In this document: positions 17,270 to 25,665 of the stretch, piece by piece | Numbering within the stretch: the stretch's first letter is position 1 | How the letters are laid out: every line of letters starts with the position of its first letter | Assembly (NCBI RefSeq): GCF_014672715.2 | Contig: NZ_CP058566.2 | Coordinates: 1,860,001 to 1,924,000 of the forward strand | Source of the DNA: Dehalogenimonas etheniformans | GTDB lineage: Bacteria; Chloroflexota; Dehalococcoidia; Dehalococcoidales; Dehalococcoidaceae | Length of the DNA: 64,000 nucleotides | Direction of reading: 5' to 3' | The notes under the pieces: model-generated | What the model saw: the letters and a program-made list of their open reading frames with translations, nothing else | Told to the model about the DNA's origin: nothing | Database searches by the model: none | Position numbers and translations under genes: made by a program

Positions 17270-17796
17270 CCTTCGACGATTTTCCGGATGTCCGCCGAAG
17301 CCCTGGAAACGACGTCGTGGATCTTGGCCAATTGATCGTCGGTCAGATTGCGGACCCGGCCCCTGAAGTAGCGTCCAAGACCGTGAAGTTCGACAAGCGT
17401 TTCCTTCAAATGGGCTTTGCTTTCGAAAGGCCAGTGATGGCGGGCGAACTCTCGAAGGTGGTCGATCTGCTCCTTGTTCTGGCGCAGGTGCTCAAGGCCG
17501 GCTTCGGTGATGGTGTAGGTTTTCTTGCCCTCAGATTCGCTGGCAACCAGGAAGCCCATATCGGTTAGCATCTGCAGTATGGGATATATGCTGCCGGCAG
17601 AAGGGGTGTAAAAACCGTGGGAGCGCTCCTCAAGGGCTTTGATGAGTTCATAGCCGTGGGCGGGCTTATCCTTCAGGAGATCGAGGATGACCAACTTGAG
17701 AGCTCCTCTCTCGAACGTGCCTTCAGGAGCACGACCATGACCGAATCCCCAATCCCCACGTCTCATACCCATGAAACCCAAATGATGATGCAACAT
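17266..17796 (-). CDS. PadR-family transcriptional regulator
   Basis: A 176-residue regulator. The winged helix (ALKLVILDLLKDKPAHGYEL, then PSAGSIYPILQML and EGKKTYTITEAG) is diagnostic of PadR, followed by the usual long C-terminal dimerisation helices. The N terminus is Gly/His-rich (HHHLGF, GFGHGR), which could bind a metal, but this is speculative. PadR proteins repress exporter genes until a toxic ligand binds. A near-perfect 28-base palindrome covers its own promoter, so it should repress the padR-ferredoxin-ABC operon. Confidence 0.93.
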   Translation of the reverse strand: MLHHHLGFMGMRRGDWGFGHGRAPEGTFERGALKLVILDLLKDKPAHGYELIKALEERSHGFYTPSAGSIYPILQMLTDMGFLVASESEGKKTYTITEAGLEHLRQNKEQIDHLREFARHHWPFESKAHLKETLVELHGLGRYFRGRVRNLTDDQLAKIHDVVSRASADIRKIVEG

Positions 17797-17814
17797 GTTT
17801 TTCTCCTTTTACAT

Positions 17815-17858
17815 GATATAACGCGATATATCGTATTATATCGGCAAATCAATGTCAA
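17815..17858 (-). promoter_or_regulatory. promoter and PadR operator
   Basis: On the minus strand, TTGACA (17853-17858) is 17 bases from TACGAT (17830-17835). Bases 17815-17842 form a palindrome in which 24 of 28 positions match the reverse complement, centred on CGATATATCG. The -10 box lies inside the palindrome, the expected arrangement for an autorepressing PadR. Confidence 0.75.
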
Positions 17859-17878
17859 TAAGGACGAGGATGCCAATT

Positions 17879-19288
17879 TCACTCGGATCGAGGGGCGGGT
17901 TTGGTGGCTTTCATGGATTCCGCCGCATCTTCGTCATGGATGGTCGAAGCGAAGATGATGGCGATAACTCCCATAGCGGCGGCGACGATGAAAGAGACAT
18001 GATAAGCCAGGAGCTGCCCGGCAGTGTCCATCGAGCCCTTAAGCATCTCAAAAAGTACTGTTCCGAGAAGTGCTGTGCCGAACGACGAAGCAACCTGGCG
18101 GTTAGTATTGAAAATCGAAGACGCCCTGCCTGTTTCAGGACCTGAGATATTGGCGAAAGCCGCCGCCTGGATGGGAATCACGGCAAAAGCCATCGACGCG
18201 CCCCTCAAGAATAAGGCACCCCTGACCGTCCACAAATCAACGCTGGTATTCATGAAAATAAAACCAAAAGTCATTATGGTGGTACCGAGCAATCCGAACA
18301 TGACCATCCTTCTCGGTCCGACCTTCTTGTAGAGCCTGCTAGCCACAGCGGCCATGGCGATCCATCCCAGCGCCTGGGGTCCGGTGGTCAATCCGGACTC
18401 AAACGCGGTATGACCCAATTGGAGTTGTAAAAATAGGGGCAATACAAACAAAAAACCGATCCACAGGGCAAAGGCGAAGAACATTACCAGGTTCGATGTC
18501 CGGAACAACCGCTCCTTATAAAGCGAAAAATGGAGGATAGGGTCTTTGATCCTGGACTCGACGATCAGCGCGGCCGTCAAGAGCCCGGCACCAAGGATCG
18601 CGGTCACGATAACCCTGAATGATCCCGGTCCATAAACCGGTACCGTAGAGAGGGCGTACAGCAATAATGCCAGACCGACGCCAGCCAGCAAAAAACCGGT
18701 GAAGTCGAATTTCCCCGCGTTTTCCTCTTTGTGTTCCTTGAGGACCTTCGAGGCGAAAAGAAAGGCGAAAATTCCGATCGGAACGTTGACCAGGAAAATC
18801 CATCGCCAACTGGTGAAATCGACGAGAAATCCTCCTAGCACCGGGCCGATCGCCGGGGCTGCCGCTGCCGGGATCGACAGGATCGATGAAGCCGCCGCCC
18901 TTTCTTCCGGAGGGAAGGTTCTGAACAGCATGGCTACGCCGACAGGAGTCATCATACCACCGCCGACGCCTTGCAAAATCCGTGAAAATACCAGTTTTTG
19001 AATACTGGAAGACATGCTGCAGAGAGCCGACCCCAGGGTGAAAACCGCAAGAGCGAAGAGAAAGGTCTTTTTGGTGCCGAATTTGTCGCCGATCCAACCG
19101 GAGGCAGGTATCCAGATCGCCAGGCTCAGCAGGTATCCAGTTACAACCCATTCAAGGGTGGTTTGGGAGGCATTAAGTTCTTTGGCCAGGGTCGGCAAGG
19201 CGACGTTGACGATGGTGATATCCATGAGATCCATGAAAAAACCGGCGACAAAGGCAATGGCGACGAGCCACTTGTATTGGAGCTTCAA
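17879..19288 (-). CDS. MFS multidrug exporter, DHA2 (EmrB/QacA) type
   Basis: A 469-residue transporter with about 14 hydrophobic helices. The DHA2 motifs are visible: LMDITIVNVALPTLA in helix 1, the motif C region GPVLGGFLVD in helix 5, and WIPASGWIGDKFGTKK between helices 2 and 3. It should export drugs or other amphiphiles using the proton gradient. Its start is TTG at 19288. The gene reads towards the PadR operator and stops 83 bases before padR; the two could be read together, though padR has its own promoter. Confidence 0.92.
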   Translation of the reverse strand: MKLQYKWLVAIAFVAGFFMDLMDITIVNVALPTLAKELNASQTTLEWVVTGYLLSLAIWIPASGWIGDKFGTKKTFLFALAVFTLGSALCSMSSSIQKLVFSRILQGVGGGMMTPVGVAMLFRTFPPEERAAASSILSIPAAAAPAIGPVLGGFLVDFTSWRWIFLVNVPIGIFAFLFASKVLKEHKEENAGKFDFTGFLLAGVGLALLLYALSTVPVYGPGSFRVIVTAILGAGLLTAALIVESRIKDPILHFSLYKERLFRTSNLVMFFAFALWIGFLFVLPLFLQLQLGHTAFESGLTTGPQALGWIAMAAVASRLYKKVGPRRMVMFGLLGTTIMTFGFIFMNTSVDLWTVRGALFLRGASMAFAVIPIQAAAFANISGPETGRASSIFNTNRQVASSFGTALLGTVLFEMLKGSMDTAGQLLAYHVSFIVAAAMGVIAIIFASTIHDEDAAESMKATKPAPRSE

Positions 19289-19451
19289 AGATGCACCGAT
19301 CCTGCGATTTACACTTTTCCCAGTACAATCAAACCATTTTCATCCCGATAGTCCCCAAGCGCAATTAGTAACCATACGTAATTTTCACGCAGGGCGACCC
19401 CATGGATTACTTTGTGAAATCAGAGGGCCGGTGGGAAGGTGAGTGAGATAT

Positions 19452-20264
19452 TCAAATCGAAGAAAGCAATTTTCTTATCGATGGGACACTAGCTTCGGCG
19501 GCTGTCTCACCCCGCTGGATAGCATCTGAGGCCATTCCGAAATCCGCCAGGTGAATGCCGGTCATGTCCGGCTCGATAGCGACGTCCGCCTGTTTGAGTC
19601 CGGCTTCCGCAAGGTGTGCTGAAGCGATGTAGATGACCTGAGTCGCCACCCTGACGAAATTCGGCGCGTGTTTCGGGATTTCGTCCATCGATTTCGAGCT
19701 TGTCGGGATGATGCCAAGCCCTCTAAGGACGTTAACGGCGATAATTTTGTCGGCTCCGAGGTCTTTTAGAGGTGCCACCGGCAGAGGATCGGATATCCCG
19801 CCATCCACAAGATACCGGCGGCCGAGCCGTGGTACCTTGAACACCAATGGCAGCGCCATGCTGGCAAGAACGGCGTCAAGGACCGATCCGCGTTTGAACA
19901 CTACCTCTTCACCTGAAATTATGTCGGTGGCGACGCAGACGAAGGGTTTTTGCAGTTCGGAAAAGTCGCGGTCACCGATGATGCTTTTCAATTTCTCTCT
20001 GACCCGGCGGGTGCCGGTAAACCCGCTGGTCCTCAAAGGGTTAAACTCAAAAAGCCTGACAAGCTTAGGCCAGCTCAAATCGAGGGCATGGTGTCTGAGT
20101 TCCGCGGCCGACATTCCGCCGGCGTAAGCCGCCCCGATAATGGCGCCCATGCTGGCGCCGGCAACCATGTCGATCCGGATATTCTCACGTTCGAGCACTT
20201 CAATGACGCCGACGTGGGCCAGCCCTCTCGCCGCGCCCCCGGAAAGCGCCAGGCCGATTTTCAT
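19452..20264 (-). CDS. rssA: patatin-like phospholipase (RssA/YchK-like)
   Basis: A 270-residue cytoplasmic patatin. The oxyanion-hole GGAARGLAHVG is at residues 9-19, the nucleophile Ser is in GASMG near residue 39, and the second catalytic residue is the Asp of VDGGISDPLP. These are lipid acyl hydrolases; RssA-type members lack known substrates in most bacteria. The ATG at 20264 overlaps the stop of the upstream GNAT gene by four bases. The interval between it and the MFS start (19289-19451) contains no gene. Confidence 0.9.
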   Translation of the reverse strand: MKIGLALSGGAARGLAHVGVIEVLERENIRIDMVAGASMGAIIGAAYAGGMSAAELRHHALDLSWPKLVRLFEFNPLRTSGFTGTRRVREKLKSIIGDRDFSELQKPFVCVATDIISGEEVVFKRGSVLDAVLASMALPLVFKVPRLGRRYLVDGGISDPLPVAPLKDLGADKIIAVNVLRGLGIIPTSSKSMDEIPKHAPNFVRVATQVIYIASAHLAEAGLKQADVAIEPDMTGIHLADFGMASDAIQRGETAAEASVPSIRKLLSSI

Positions 20265-20905
20265 TTAAGGATCCCCGGCGGTTCGACGTGGGGTACCAGG
20301 CGGACCGAGCAAGGTTCGACGTGCGATTCCAGCCATTCTTCAGCCAACAGAGTCATGAAGAAGGTGTCCTGCCACTGGCCGAATTTGAGGACATCCCTCC
20401 GCAACCGGCCGTCGGTGTTGAAGCCGTTTTTTTCCAAAGCCCGGCGGCTGGCGAAATTATCGGCGAAAACGGTTGATGACACCCTCACAGCGTCAAGGCA
20501 GGTGAAAGCAAAGCAGCAGGCCAGGCCGATAGCTTCGGTCATATAGCCCCGGTTCCAGTAGGGTAATCCCAGCCAGTAGCCCAGTTCCACCGAGTCAGGG
20601 TGGTAAGGCAACTTGATGGTGATGGCCCCGACGAATCCCGGCGTTTCCAGCGGCTCAATGGCAAAATGATAACTCAAGCCCCGGCGCATCTCCTCCGGCC
20701 AGCGCTCCTGCCAGGTTCTGGCCAGTTCGGCTTTGTCCGATGGCCCGTCCCACAACAGCCATTTCAGGATTTCGCGGTTGTCATGGATAAGTTCCCAAGC
20801 CGGTTCAGCGTCGGCTTCGGATAAAGGGCGCAGTTTTACACTCTGGCCGCATATCTCGACGTCTTCAAAACCAAGATTGTGGACGGATTCCAGGGGGATG
20901 CTCAT
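20261..20905 (-). CDS. GNAT-family N-acetyltransferase (RimJ/RimL-like)
   Basis: A 214-residue acetyltransferase with the RimL-like opening (VKLRPLSEADAEPAWELI), the WLGLPYWNRGYMTEA segment that includes the acetyl-CoA loop, and the terminal ALEKNGFNTDGRLRRDVL motif. It transfers an acetyl group from acetyl-CoA to an amine; whether the target is a ribosomal protein or a small molecule cannot be told. It overlaps rssA downstream by four bases and lies 64 bases after herA on the same strand. Confidence 0.9.
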   Translation of the reverse strand: MSIPLESVHNLGFEDVEICGQSVKLRPLSEADAEPAWELIHDNREILKWLLWDGPSDKAELARTWQERWPEEMRRGLSYHFAIEPLETPGFVGAITIKLPYHPDSVELGYWLGLPYWNRGYMTEAIGLACCFAFTCLDAVRVSSTVFADNFASRRALEKNGFNTDGRLRRDVLKFGQWQDTFFMTLLAEEWLESHVEPCSVRLVPHVEPPGILK

Positions 20906-20969
20906 TTAAAATACCCCTCCTTCATCGACTTCGCTCTGGGGCAGGCTACAGGGAGAGGAAGGTTGGAGA

Positions 20970-22547
20970 TCATTTCCAGAGGTCTTCGATTTCTTCGGTC
21001 GTTACTTTGGTGGCAGTCTCTCCCCAATCACCGTAGGTCGTGCCATAATCCCTCGGCACGAAGGCGACAGGCATGGGAACAGCGTGACCGAAAATAAGCG
21101 CCTGCTGGCGGGCCGACAGCTTGGCCAGGACGTTTTTCAGCTCGCCTTTGCCGGAGACACCCGAAAGCACGGCGTCGATGTCCTTCTCGGAATCGAGGAG
21201 ACAGGTGATCTTGGTGCCCAGCTGGGACATGATGTCTTCGTCGATACCTGAGGGTCGCTGATCGATAACGAGCAGAGTCACCGAATATTTCCGCATCTCG
21301 CGGGCAATGGTGCCGAAAATCGTCTGCCCTGCCACAATGGGGTTTAAAAACTTGTGCGCCTCTTCGATGGTGATGACCAGCGGCATAGGATAACCGGAAT
21401 CGGAGGCGATGGCTTTCTCCGTCCGGTCGCGGTAGCGGGCGTAAATGCGGCGGGTAAGCATGTTGGCCACCAGGATGTAGGCGGTGATATCCGTATAGCG
21501 GCCGAATTCCAGGACGACATGCTTACCGGTTTCGAGGTAGGCCAGGATGCGATCGACAACATCGCCGGGTGCGTTCGACGAAATAAACGGTAGCCGCTGG
21601 ATGGTGTTCAGGCCGCGTTTCAGATTCTGGAAGGTACTCTCGTGGATGGATAATTCGGCCAGCGTCTCTTCGTCCTCCAGGTTGGCGGCGGCCACAAACC
21701 AACTCTTGCCAAAATGCTTCCTCAGCTGGTAGACGGCTTCGACGGCGGCATCGGTAAGATTCAATGTTTGACGGAGGAGCGAGATATCCTCGGGCTCGAT
21801 TTCCTCATAACCGATCTTGACGACGTAGTCGGTGGAGACGCCACGGCGCCTGGAGTTCTCCTCATCCAGGGTGAATACTGCCACCTTTGAAGGGAACAGT
21901 TGCTTCAGTGCCTTGACCTGGCGCTTTTTTTCGCTGGTGCCGGCCCAACCGTACTCCGAATGCATGTCGAAGACGAGATTGACCGCGGCCGATTTCTGGA
22001 GCATGCCAATTAACAGCATCCTGGTCAGGAAGGTCTTGCCAGTGCCGCTCTTGCCGAAGATGCCGTTGGAACGTTTGACCAGAGTCGGCAAGTCGAGGCA
22101 AAGTTTCACTTCCATATCCAGCGGGTTGCCAATCCAAAAACGCTCTTTGTCCTCTTTACCGAAAACAACTTCGATGTCGGTGGCGGAGGCTTCCTTGACC
22201 GCCGAGAAATGGCTGGGGATGGTCTTGACCGGCTGCGGTCCCTCGATCATCGTTTTCTCATCGCCGCCAATAGTCAGGTAAGGCGCGACGTGAAGTGATC
22301 CATACGCTGAAGTGCCGGAAAGAACCTCGGTCAAAAAGTCATCGCCGGAAGGCGGAGAAACCGTCAGGTTTAAATCTGTGACCCCGAGTGAAACATCGGT
22401 GATCATTCCGAAAAATTTGCGCTTCCTTCCCTCGATAGTGACATAGCGGCCGACGGCCATGTCTTCAATGGAGGCGTTGCCTTCGAGCTTGACTTCAATG
22501 CCTTTATTAAGCGAACCGGCGGTGACGATACCCAGTTTTTCGGTCAT
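20970..22547 (-). CDS. herA: HerA-type DNA translocase (DUF87 ATPase)
   Basis: A 525-residue hexameric FtsK/HerA-type ATPase. An N-terminal HAS-barrel (residues 1 to about 130) is followed by Walker A GIFGKSGTGKTFLT near residue 163, Walker B LVITIEEAHKFLN, and the family motif LLVIDQRPSGIDEDIMSQL with the arginine finger region. HerA works with the nuclease NurA to resect DNA ends; the nurA-like gene lies upstream in the same operon. Its ATG overlaps the preceding 200-residue gene by four bases. HerA-NurA is best known from archaea, with bacterial examples in Thermus-Deinococcus, Chloroflexota and others. Confidence 0.92.
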   Translation of the reverse strand: MTEKLGIVTAGSLNKGIEVKLEGNASIEDMAVGRYVTIEGRKRKFFGMITDVSLGVTDLNLTVSPPSGDDFLTEVLSGTSAYGSLHVAPYLTIGGDEKTMIEGPQPVKTIPSHFSAVKEASATDIEVVFGKEDKERFWIGNPLDMEVKLCLDLPTLVKRSNGIFGKSGTGKTFLTRMLLIGMLQKSAAVNLVFDMHSEYGWAGTSEKKRQVKALKQLFPSKVAVFTLDEENSRRRGVSTDYVVKIGYEEIEPEDISLLRQTLNLTDAAVEAVYQLRKHFGKSWFVAAANLEDEETLAELSIHESTFQNLKRGLNTIQRLPFISSNAPGDVVDRILAYLETGKHVVLEFGRYTDITAYILVANMLTRRIYARYRDRTEKAIASDSGYPMPLVITIEEAHKFLNPIVAGQTIFGTIAREMRKYSVTLLVIDQRPSGIDEDIMSQLGTKITCLLDSEKDIDAVLSGVSGKGELKNVLAKLSARQQALIFGHAVPMPVAFVPRDYGTTYGDWGETATKVTTEEIEDLWK

Positions 22548-23146
22548 GCGGACAACCTTTCGAGGATGGTCTTGAGACGACTGTAGTCAGCTGACAAAAG
22601 CTGCGCCAGAGCCTTGCCGGCGGTGAGCAGATATTTCCGGCGTTCCTTGCCTTCATAGCTGGCGGCTATCCAGCGCAACACTGCCGATGTCATTTCTTCC
22701 GGCGAGACGTTGCCCTGGGCCGATAGAAGCAGGGTGATAAAGCCGGTTTTTTGCGAAAAAGCCCTAACCTCGACGTCGTCGCAAGCGTACACAAAACCAT
22801 GGAGACGGGCGGGGCGGGGCGGCAGATAGTGGCGGATCTCGTCGTCCGACTGATGTCCGACAATAACCGCCTCAACCTCGCATCTCAGAAGTTTTTCCAG
22901 TTGGGGATTAGCGGCGAAGACAGCTTCCTCCGATGCTTCGTCTTTGCCGCGAGCAACCGGTCGACGGCCGGGTTCCAGTGAGGTCGTAGAGACGTGGCCG
23001 ACGGCGGCGTAAATCATCGTACCGTCGATCGAGGTCTTAACGAGAGACCCCAACGGCGGCGGCGCATTCAGGTCGTAACATTGGGCGGTGAAGCCGGTTG
23101 ATGAAGTCTCGATGACCTCGGCAAGTTTTGTTTCTATTGCTGGCAA
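22544..23146 (-). CDS. HerA-associated protein with possible HAS-barrel
   Basis: A 200-residue protein without a recognised catalytic motif. The first 75 residues (IETSSTGFTAQCYDLNAPPPLGSLV) resemble the HAS-barrel found at the N terminus of HerA, suggesting a stand-alone barrel partner or clamp; the C-terminal half is helical. The TTG start at 23146 is well supported by AAGGAG six bases upstream. A four-base overlap with herA indicates tight coupling. The function as a HerA accessory is inference from fold and position. Confidence 0.75.
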   Translation of the reverse strand: MPAIETKLAEVIETSSTGFTAQCYDLNAPPPLGSLVKTSIDGTMIYAAVGHVSTTSLEPGRRPVARGKDEASEEAVFAANPQLEKLLRCEVEAVIVGHQSDDEIRHYLPPRPARLHGFVYACDDVEVRAFSQKTGFITLLLSAQGNVSPEEMTSAVLRWIAASYEGKERRKYLLTAGKALAQLLSADYSRLKTILERLSA

Positions 23147-23173
23147 TTTTTACTCCTTGGTTGACCGTAATGA

Positions 23174-23482
23174 TTATTCCATTTTGGCTTGTTTCGTTTG
23201 AGGTTTCAGGAATGGATTATTGTCCATGATTGCAGCCGGATAAAAAAGGACCTTTGAACCAGCGCGAGAGTACACGTACCTGTCTTCAATCGGGTTTGAG
23301 TCGTCGACGAGCATCTTTTTAAGCGTCCACTGAGCACGTCCGCCGTGGATGGGCTGGAGTTTTTTCTTGATGATGAGCTCTCGCAGGTAGTCATTGAAGT
23401 CGGAATAGGTAAGGAAGCCGCGTTTAGCGGAAACTTCTCGGGCGACCGCCAACACCCTGGCTTTATCGAGTTCACGCATCAT
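23174..23482 (-). CDS. small hypothetical protein of the herA-nurA operon
   Basis: A basic protein of 102 residues with a winged-helix-like outline: VAREVSAKRGFLTYSDFNDYL helices, then ARAQ/QWTLKKMLV and a two-strand YVYSRAGSKVLFYPA hairpin. It may bind DNA, but no family is recognised. The ATG at 23482 follows AAAGGAG five bases earlier; the longer frame starts in a low-complexity repeat. It lies between the nurA-like and HAS-barrel genes, both on the same strand, with 27 bases to the next. Confidence 0.68.
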   Translation of the reverse strand: MMRELDKARVLAVAREVSAKRGFLTYSDFNDYLRELIIKKKLQPIHGGRAQWTLKKMLVDDSNPIEDRYVYSRAGSKVLFYPAAIMDNNPFLKPQTKQAKME

Positions 23483-23489
23483 CTGGACT

Positions 23490-23570
23490 CCTTTCGGGGG
23501 TTGCCCCCTCACCCTCTTATCCCTCTCCCTCCTTCGCCTTCGCGTAGGATGGGGAGAGGGAAGTTGGAAA
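23490..23570. repeat. pyrimidine-rich dispersed-repeat-like interval
   Basis: The space between the nurA-like stop and the next gene holds CCCCCTCACCCTC and TATCCCTCTCCCTCC followed by GGGGAGAGGG, which can pair as a hairpin. This composition is that of dispersed intergenic repeats. Confidence 0.45.
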
Positions 23571-23575
23571 TCAGA

Positions 23576-24781
23576 CTAGATCCACCTCGCTTGTTTGGAG
23601 AAACTCTTAGCTGAGCCGCTAACCGGCAACCCGCGTTCAGCCAGATACGTATCTACCACTTCATAAAAGAGTTCCCGGTCAGCGCCGGTAACAACTGCCT
23701 GCTCGTGGGCTTCGGACAGAGCTACAGGATAGCCCTTGCCCTTTTTCACCTGTTCGAGGACGAGGGTATGAATCAAGTTCACCAGCTCATTATTTGTCGC
23801 CAACCAGATCGGCAGCTCGACGCGGGCGATTTCGCTCTCGAGTTTCAGATAGAAGAAGCAGATGCGGTGCTCTCCGTAATATTGACCAATCACTTTAGAG
23901 GTGCTCTCAAAGATGGCGGAACGCTCACCGAGACTCAGAAACCGGTCGAACAGCGCAGCATCCGACACACCTGACACCGGATCACAGGGGCGATCTCCGG
24001 ATTTCAATTCGCCGCAATAGCGGTCGCAGTTTGCAGGTTCATGGGGGCAGAGCGTGAGGCGGAGGGTGTTGACCACTTCGTTGCCGCCCGGCTGCGAGAT
24101 ATAACTGGCGACCGCGAGTGGTCTTTCGGCACAAAGCTGTTTGAAAGCCGAAAGACATTTCAGGTAACCGTCATCGAGCAGTTCGCGGAGGACGTAGGCA
24201 TCATAGTTTTGGGTCGTCAGGTTCCAACGGATCAGCGTGCCATCGGCCAGGGCCAAGGCAGGACGTTCGGGTGGAAGAGAGGCCGAGAGGGCGACCAGGG
24301 CGGAACATTCCTCGACGTCGCGCTTGATGCCCAAGAGTGCCCCTTGAAGAGGCGTCTCGCGGTTGCCCGCCGGATCATGGATGAAGAGGTCAGCATCATC
24401 GGACAGGAGGCGAGGGTGGCTATCGAGCATTGCACCAGAATTTTCCCCATAGTCCAATCGTACTTCGCCGATATTGATCAGGCTGCATGGAGCGGCGTGG
24501 TGGCGGTCGATGTCTATATGAGAGCCGTCGGCAGCGACAACGGAATAAGTGGTGGGTGGAGGTGCTGGCAATACCCTTTCGTCAAGGGGTGTCAAGGGGG
24601 CGGCCAACAGAAAACTGGTTTTTGAACGACGAACTTTGTCCAGCAGTGGGAACGGATCACCGGCGTTTTCAAGGCTTTCGACCGAAGCCGCCACGTGAGC
24701 CTGGTGCTCAGAGCCGCTTTCAGCCAGCTTTTCGGCCATGGCACCGATCTGACCGGCGACCTTGGTGATGTCAAGCGACAC
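23576..24781 (-). CDS. nurA: NurA-domain 5'-3' nuclease
   Basis: A 401-residue protein of the NurA family. The RNase H-like core opens with SVVAADGSHIDIDRH, whose first Asp is the conserved metal ligand; a second acidic strand, ALALADGTLIRW, and a later acidic segment in the C-terminal third complete the site. With HerA it should process double-strand break ends. The GTG at 24781 follows GGAGGAAAAAGA; the upstream TTG at 24805 lies at or before the predicted transcription start and is unlikely. It is the first gene of the nurA-small-HAS-herA-GNAT-rssA run. Confidence 0.9.
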   Translation of the reverse strand: MSLDITKVAGQIGAMAEKLAESGSEHQAHVAASVESLENAGDPFPLLDKVRRSKTSFLLAAPLTPLDERVLPAPPPTTYSVVAADGSHIDIDRHHAAPCSLINIGEVRLDYGENSGAMLDSHPRLLSDDADLFIHDPAGNRETPLQGALLGIKRDVEECSALVALSASLPPERPALALADGTLIRWNLTTQNYDAYVLRELLDDGYLKCLSAFKQLCAERPLAVASYISQPGGNEVVNTLRLTLCPHEPANCDRYCGELKSGDRPCDPVSGVSDAALFDRFLSLGERSAIFESTSKVIGQYYGEHRICFFYLKLESEIARVELPIWLATNNELVNLIHTLVLEQVKKGKGYPVALSEAHEQAVVTGADRELFYEVVDTYLAERGLPVSGSAKSFSKQARWI

Positions 24782-24809
24782 TCTTTTTCCTCCGCCGAAA
24801 TTCAAGCCT

Positions 24810-24838
24810 AGTATAGTTTATGAAGGCGACGGCCTCAA
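24810..24838 (-). promoter_or_regulatory. promoter of the nurA-herA operon
   Basis: On the minus strand, TTGAGG (24833-24838) is 17 bases from TATACT (24810-24815). Transcription would begin near 24803, about 22 bases before the nurA GTG. Confidence 0.65.
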
Positions 24839-24848
24839 GGATTTTTGC

Positions 24849-24880
24849 TAACAGCTATCAGCCCTCAGCTATCAGCTTAA
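24849..24880. repeat. short direct repeat AGCTATCAG
   Basis: AGCTATCAG occurs twice, 15 bases apart (near 24852 and 24867), between the MBL-hydrolase stop and the nurA promoter. A related GCTGAAAGCTGATAA string lies near 7860. These look like copies of a small dispersed repeat. Confidence 0.45.
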
Positions 24881-25551
24881 ACCGGACTGCAGGGAAGCAT
24901 AGCCATCATATCGCGCAGCTTGGCTGAGGCATCGCTGATAACCGGCGGACCGTGACCGCCAAAAAGGGAATTGAAATCCAACCTGGCAATTTTCTTCATC
25001 GAATCCATCGCTCGGGGCATATCTATTGCGGTCGGTCGGGAAGGAGTCATCAACCTGTCTCGGGCATGCGTGCGTAGGGCGTCGCCGGTGAAGATGATCT
25101 CTCCAGGTTTCCATAGACAGATACTGCCCGACGTATGTCCAGGGGTATGGACAACCTGGAAGCTACCGACTTGGTCAAATTCATTAAGCAAGATATCAGG
25201 TTTAAAACGGGCAAAACGGCCCAAACCCGGGATCAGCCGGGAGATCCAGCGGAAGGGAAAGGGAAGCTCCGTTCGAGTGGTCATATAGTGTGCCTCGATG
25301 TTGTGGACAGCGATCTTAGCCCCGGTGAGTTCCCTGAGTTCAGAGGCGCTGCCGGCATGGTCGATATCAGTGTGGGTAAGGATAATGTAGCTGATTTTGG
25401 AGACGCCGAGTTTTTTGGCGTAATTGTCTATGCGGCGGGCATTACCCAGCAAACCGGTGTCGATGACAATGGAGGATTCCGGCTCGACGACAAGCCAACA
25501 GTTGCAGCCAATGACGCCTCGAATCCAATGAATGCCAGGTATGACTTCGAT
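24877..25551 (-). CDS. MBL-fold metallo-hydrolase with apparent ATC start
   Basis: A metallo-beta-lactamase fold hydrolase of 224 residues if it starts at ATC 25551. The metal motif THTDIDHAG (HxHxDH-like, first His replaced by the TH-T form), the HTPGHTSGS strand and GGHGPP near the end are all present. The N-terminal strand IHWIRGVIGCNCWLVVEP, essential for the fold, is encoded upstream of the first in-frame TTG (25452), but the frame from the upstream TAA (25567-25569) to that TTG has no ATG, GTG or TTG. ATC at 25551, preceded by AGGA nine bases before, gives the expected start (M)EVIPG. The substrate is unknown. Confidence 0.8.
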   Translation of the reverse strand: MEVIPGIHWIRGVIGCNCWLVVEPESSIVIDTGLLGNARRIDNYAKKLGVSKISYIILTHTDIDHAGSASELRELTGAKIAVHNIEAHYMTTRTELPFPFRWISRLIPGLGRFARFKPDILLNEFDQVGSFQVVHTPGHTSGSICLWKPGEIIFTGDALRTHARDRLMTPSRPTAIDMPRAMDSMKKIARLDFNSLFGGHGPPVISDASAKLRDMMAMLPCSPV

Positions 25552-25665
25552 GTTGTACCGTCCTGTTTACAACATGATAATCCTCGATGCAACGGTAAAC
25601 AATGGCAAGAACAAAGTTTTGGGTTCGTGCTAAAATAATCGTCAACTTCTGAAGGAGGCAAACTA

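Noticed and set aside
24846-24884. Possible CRISPR-like direct repeats
   Set aside because: Only two nine-base units with a 6-base spacer; no array, no cas genes.
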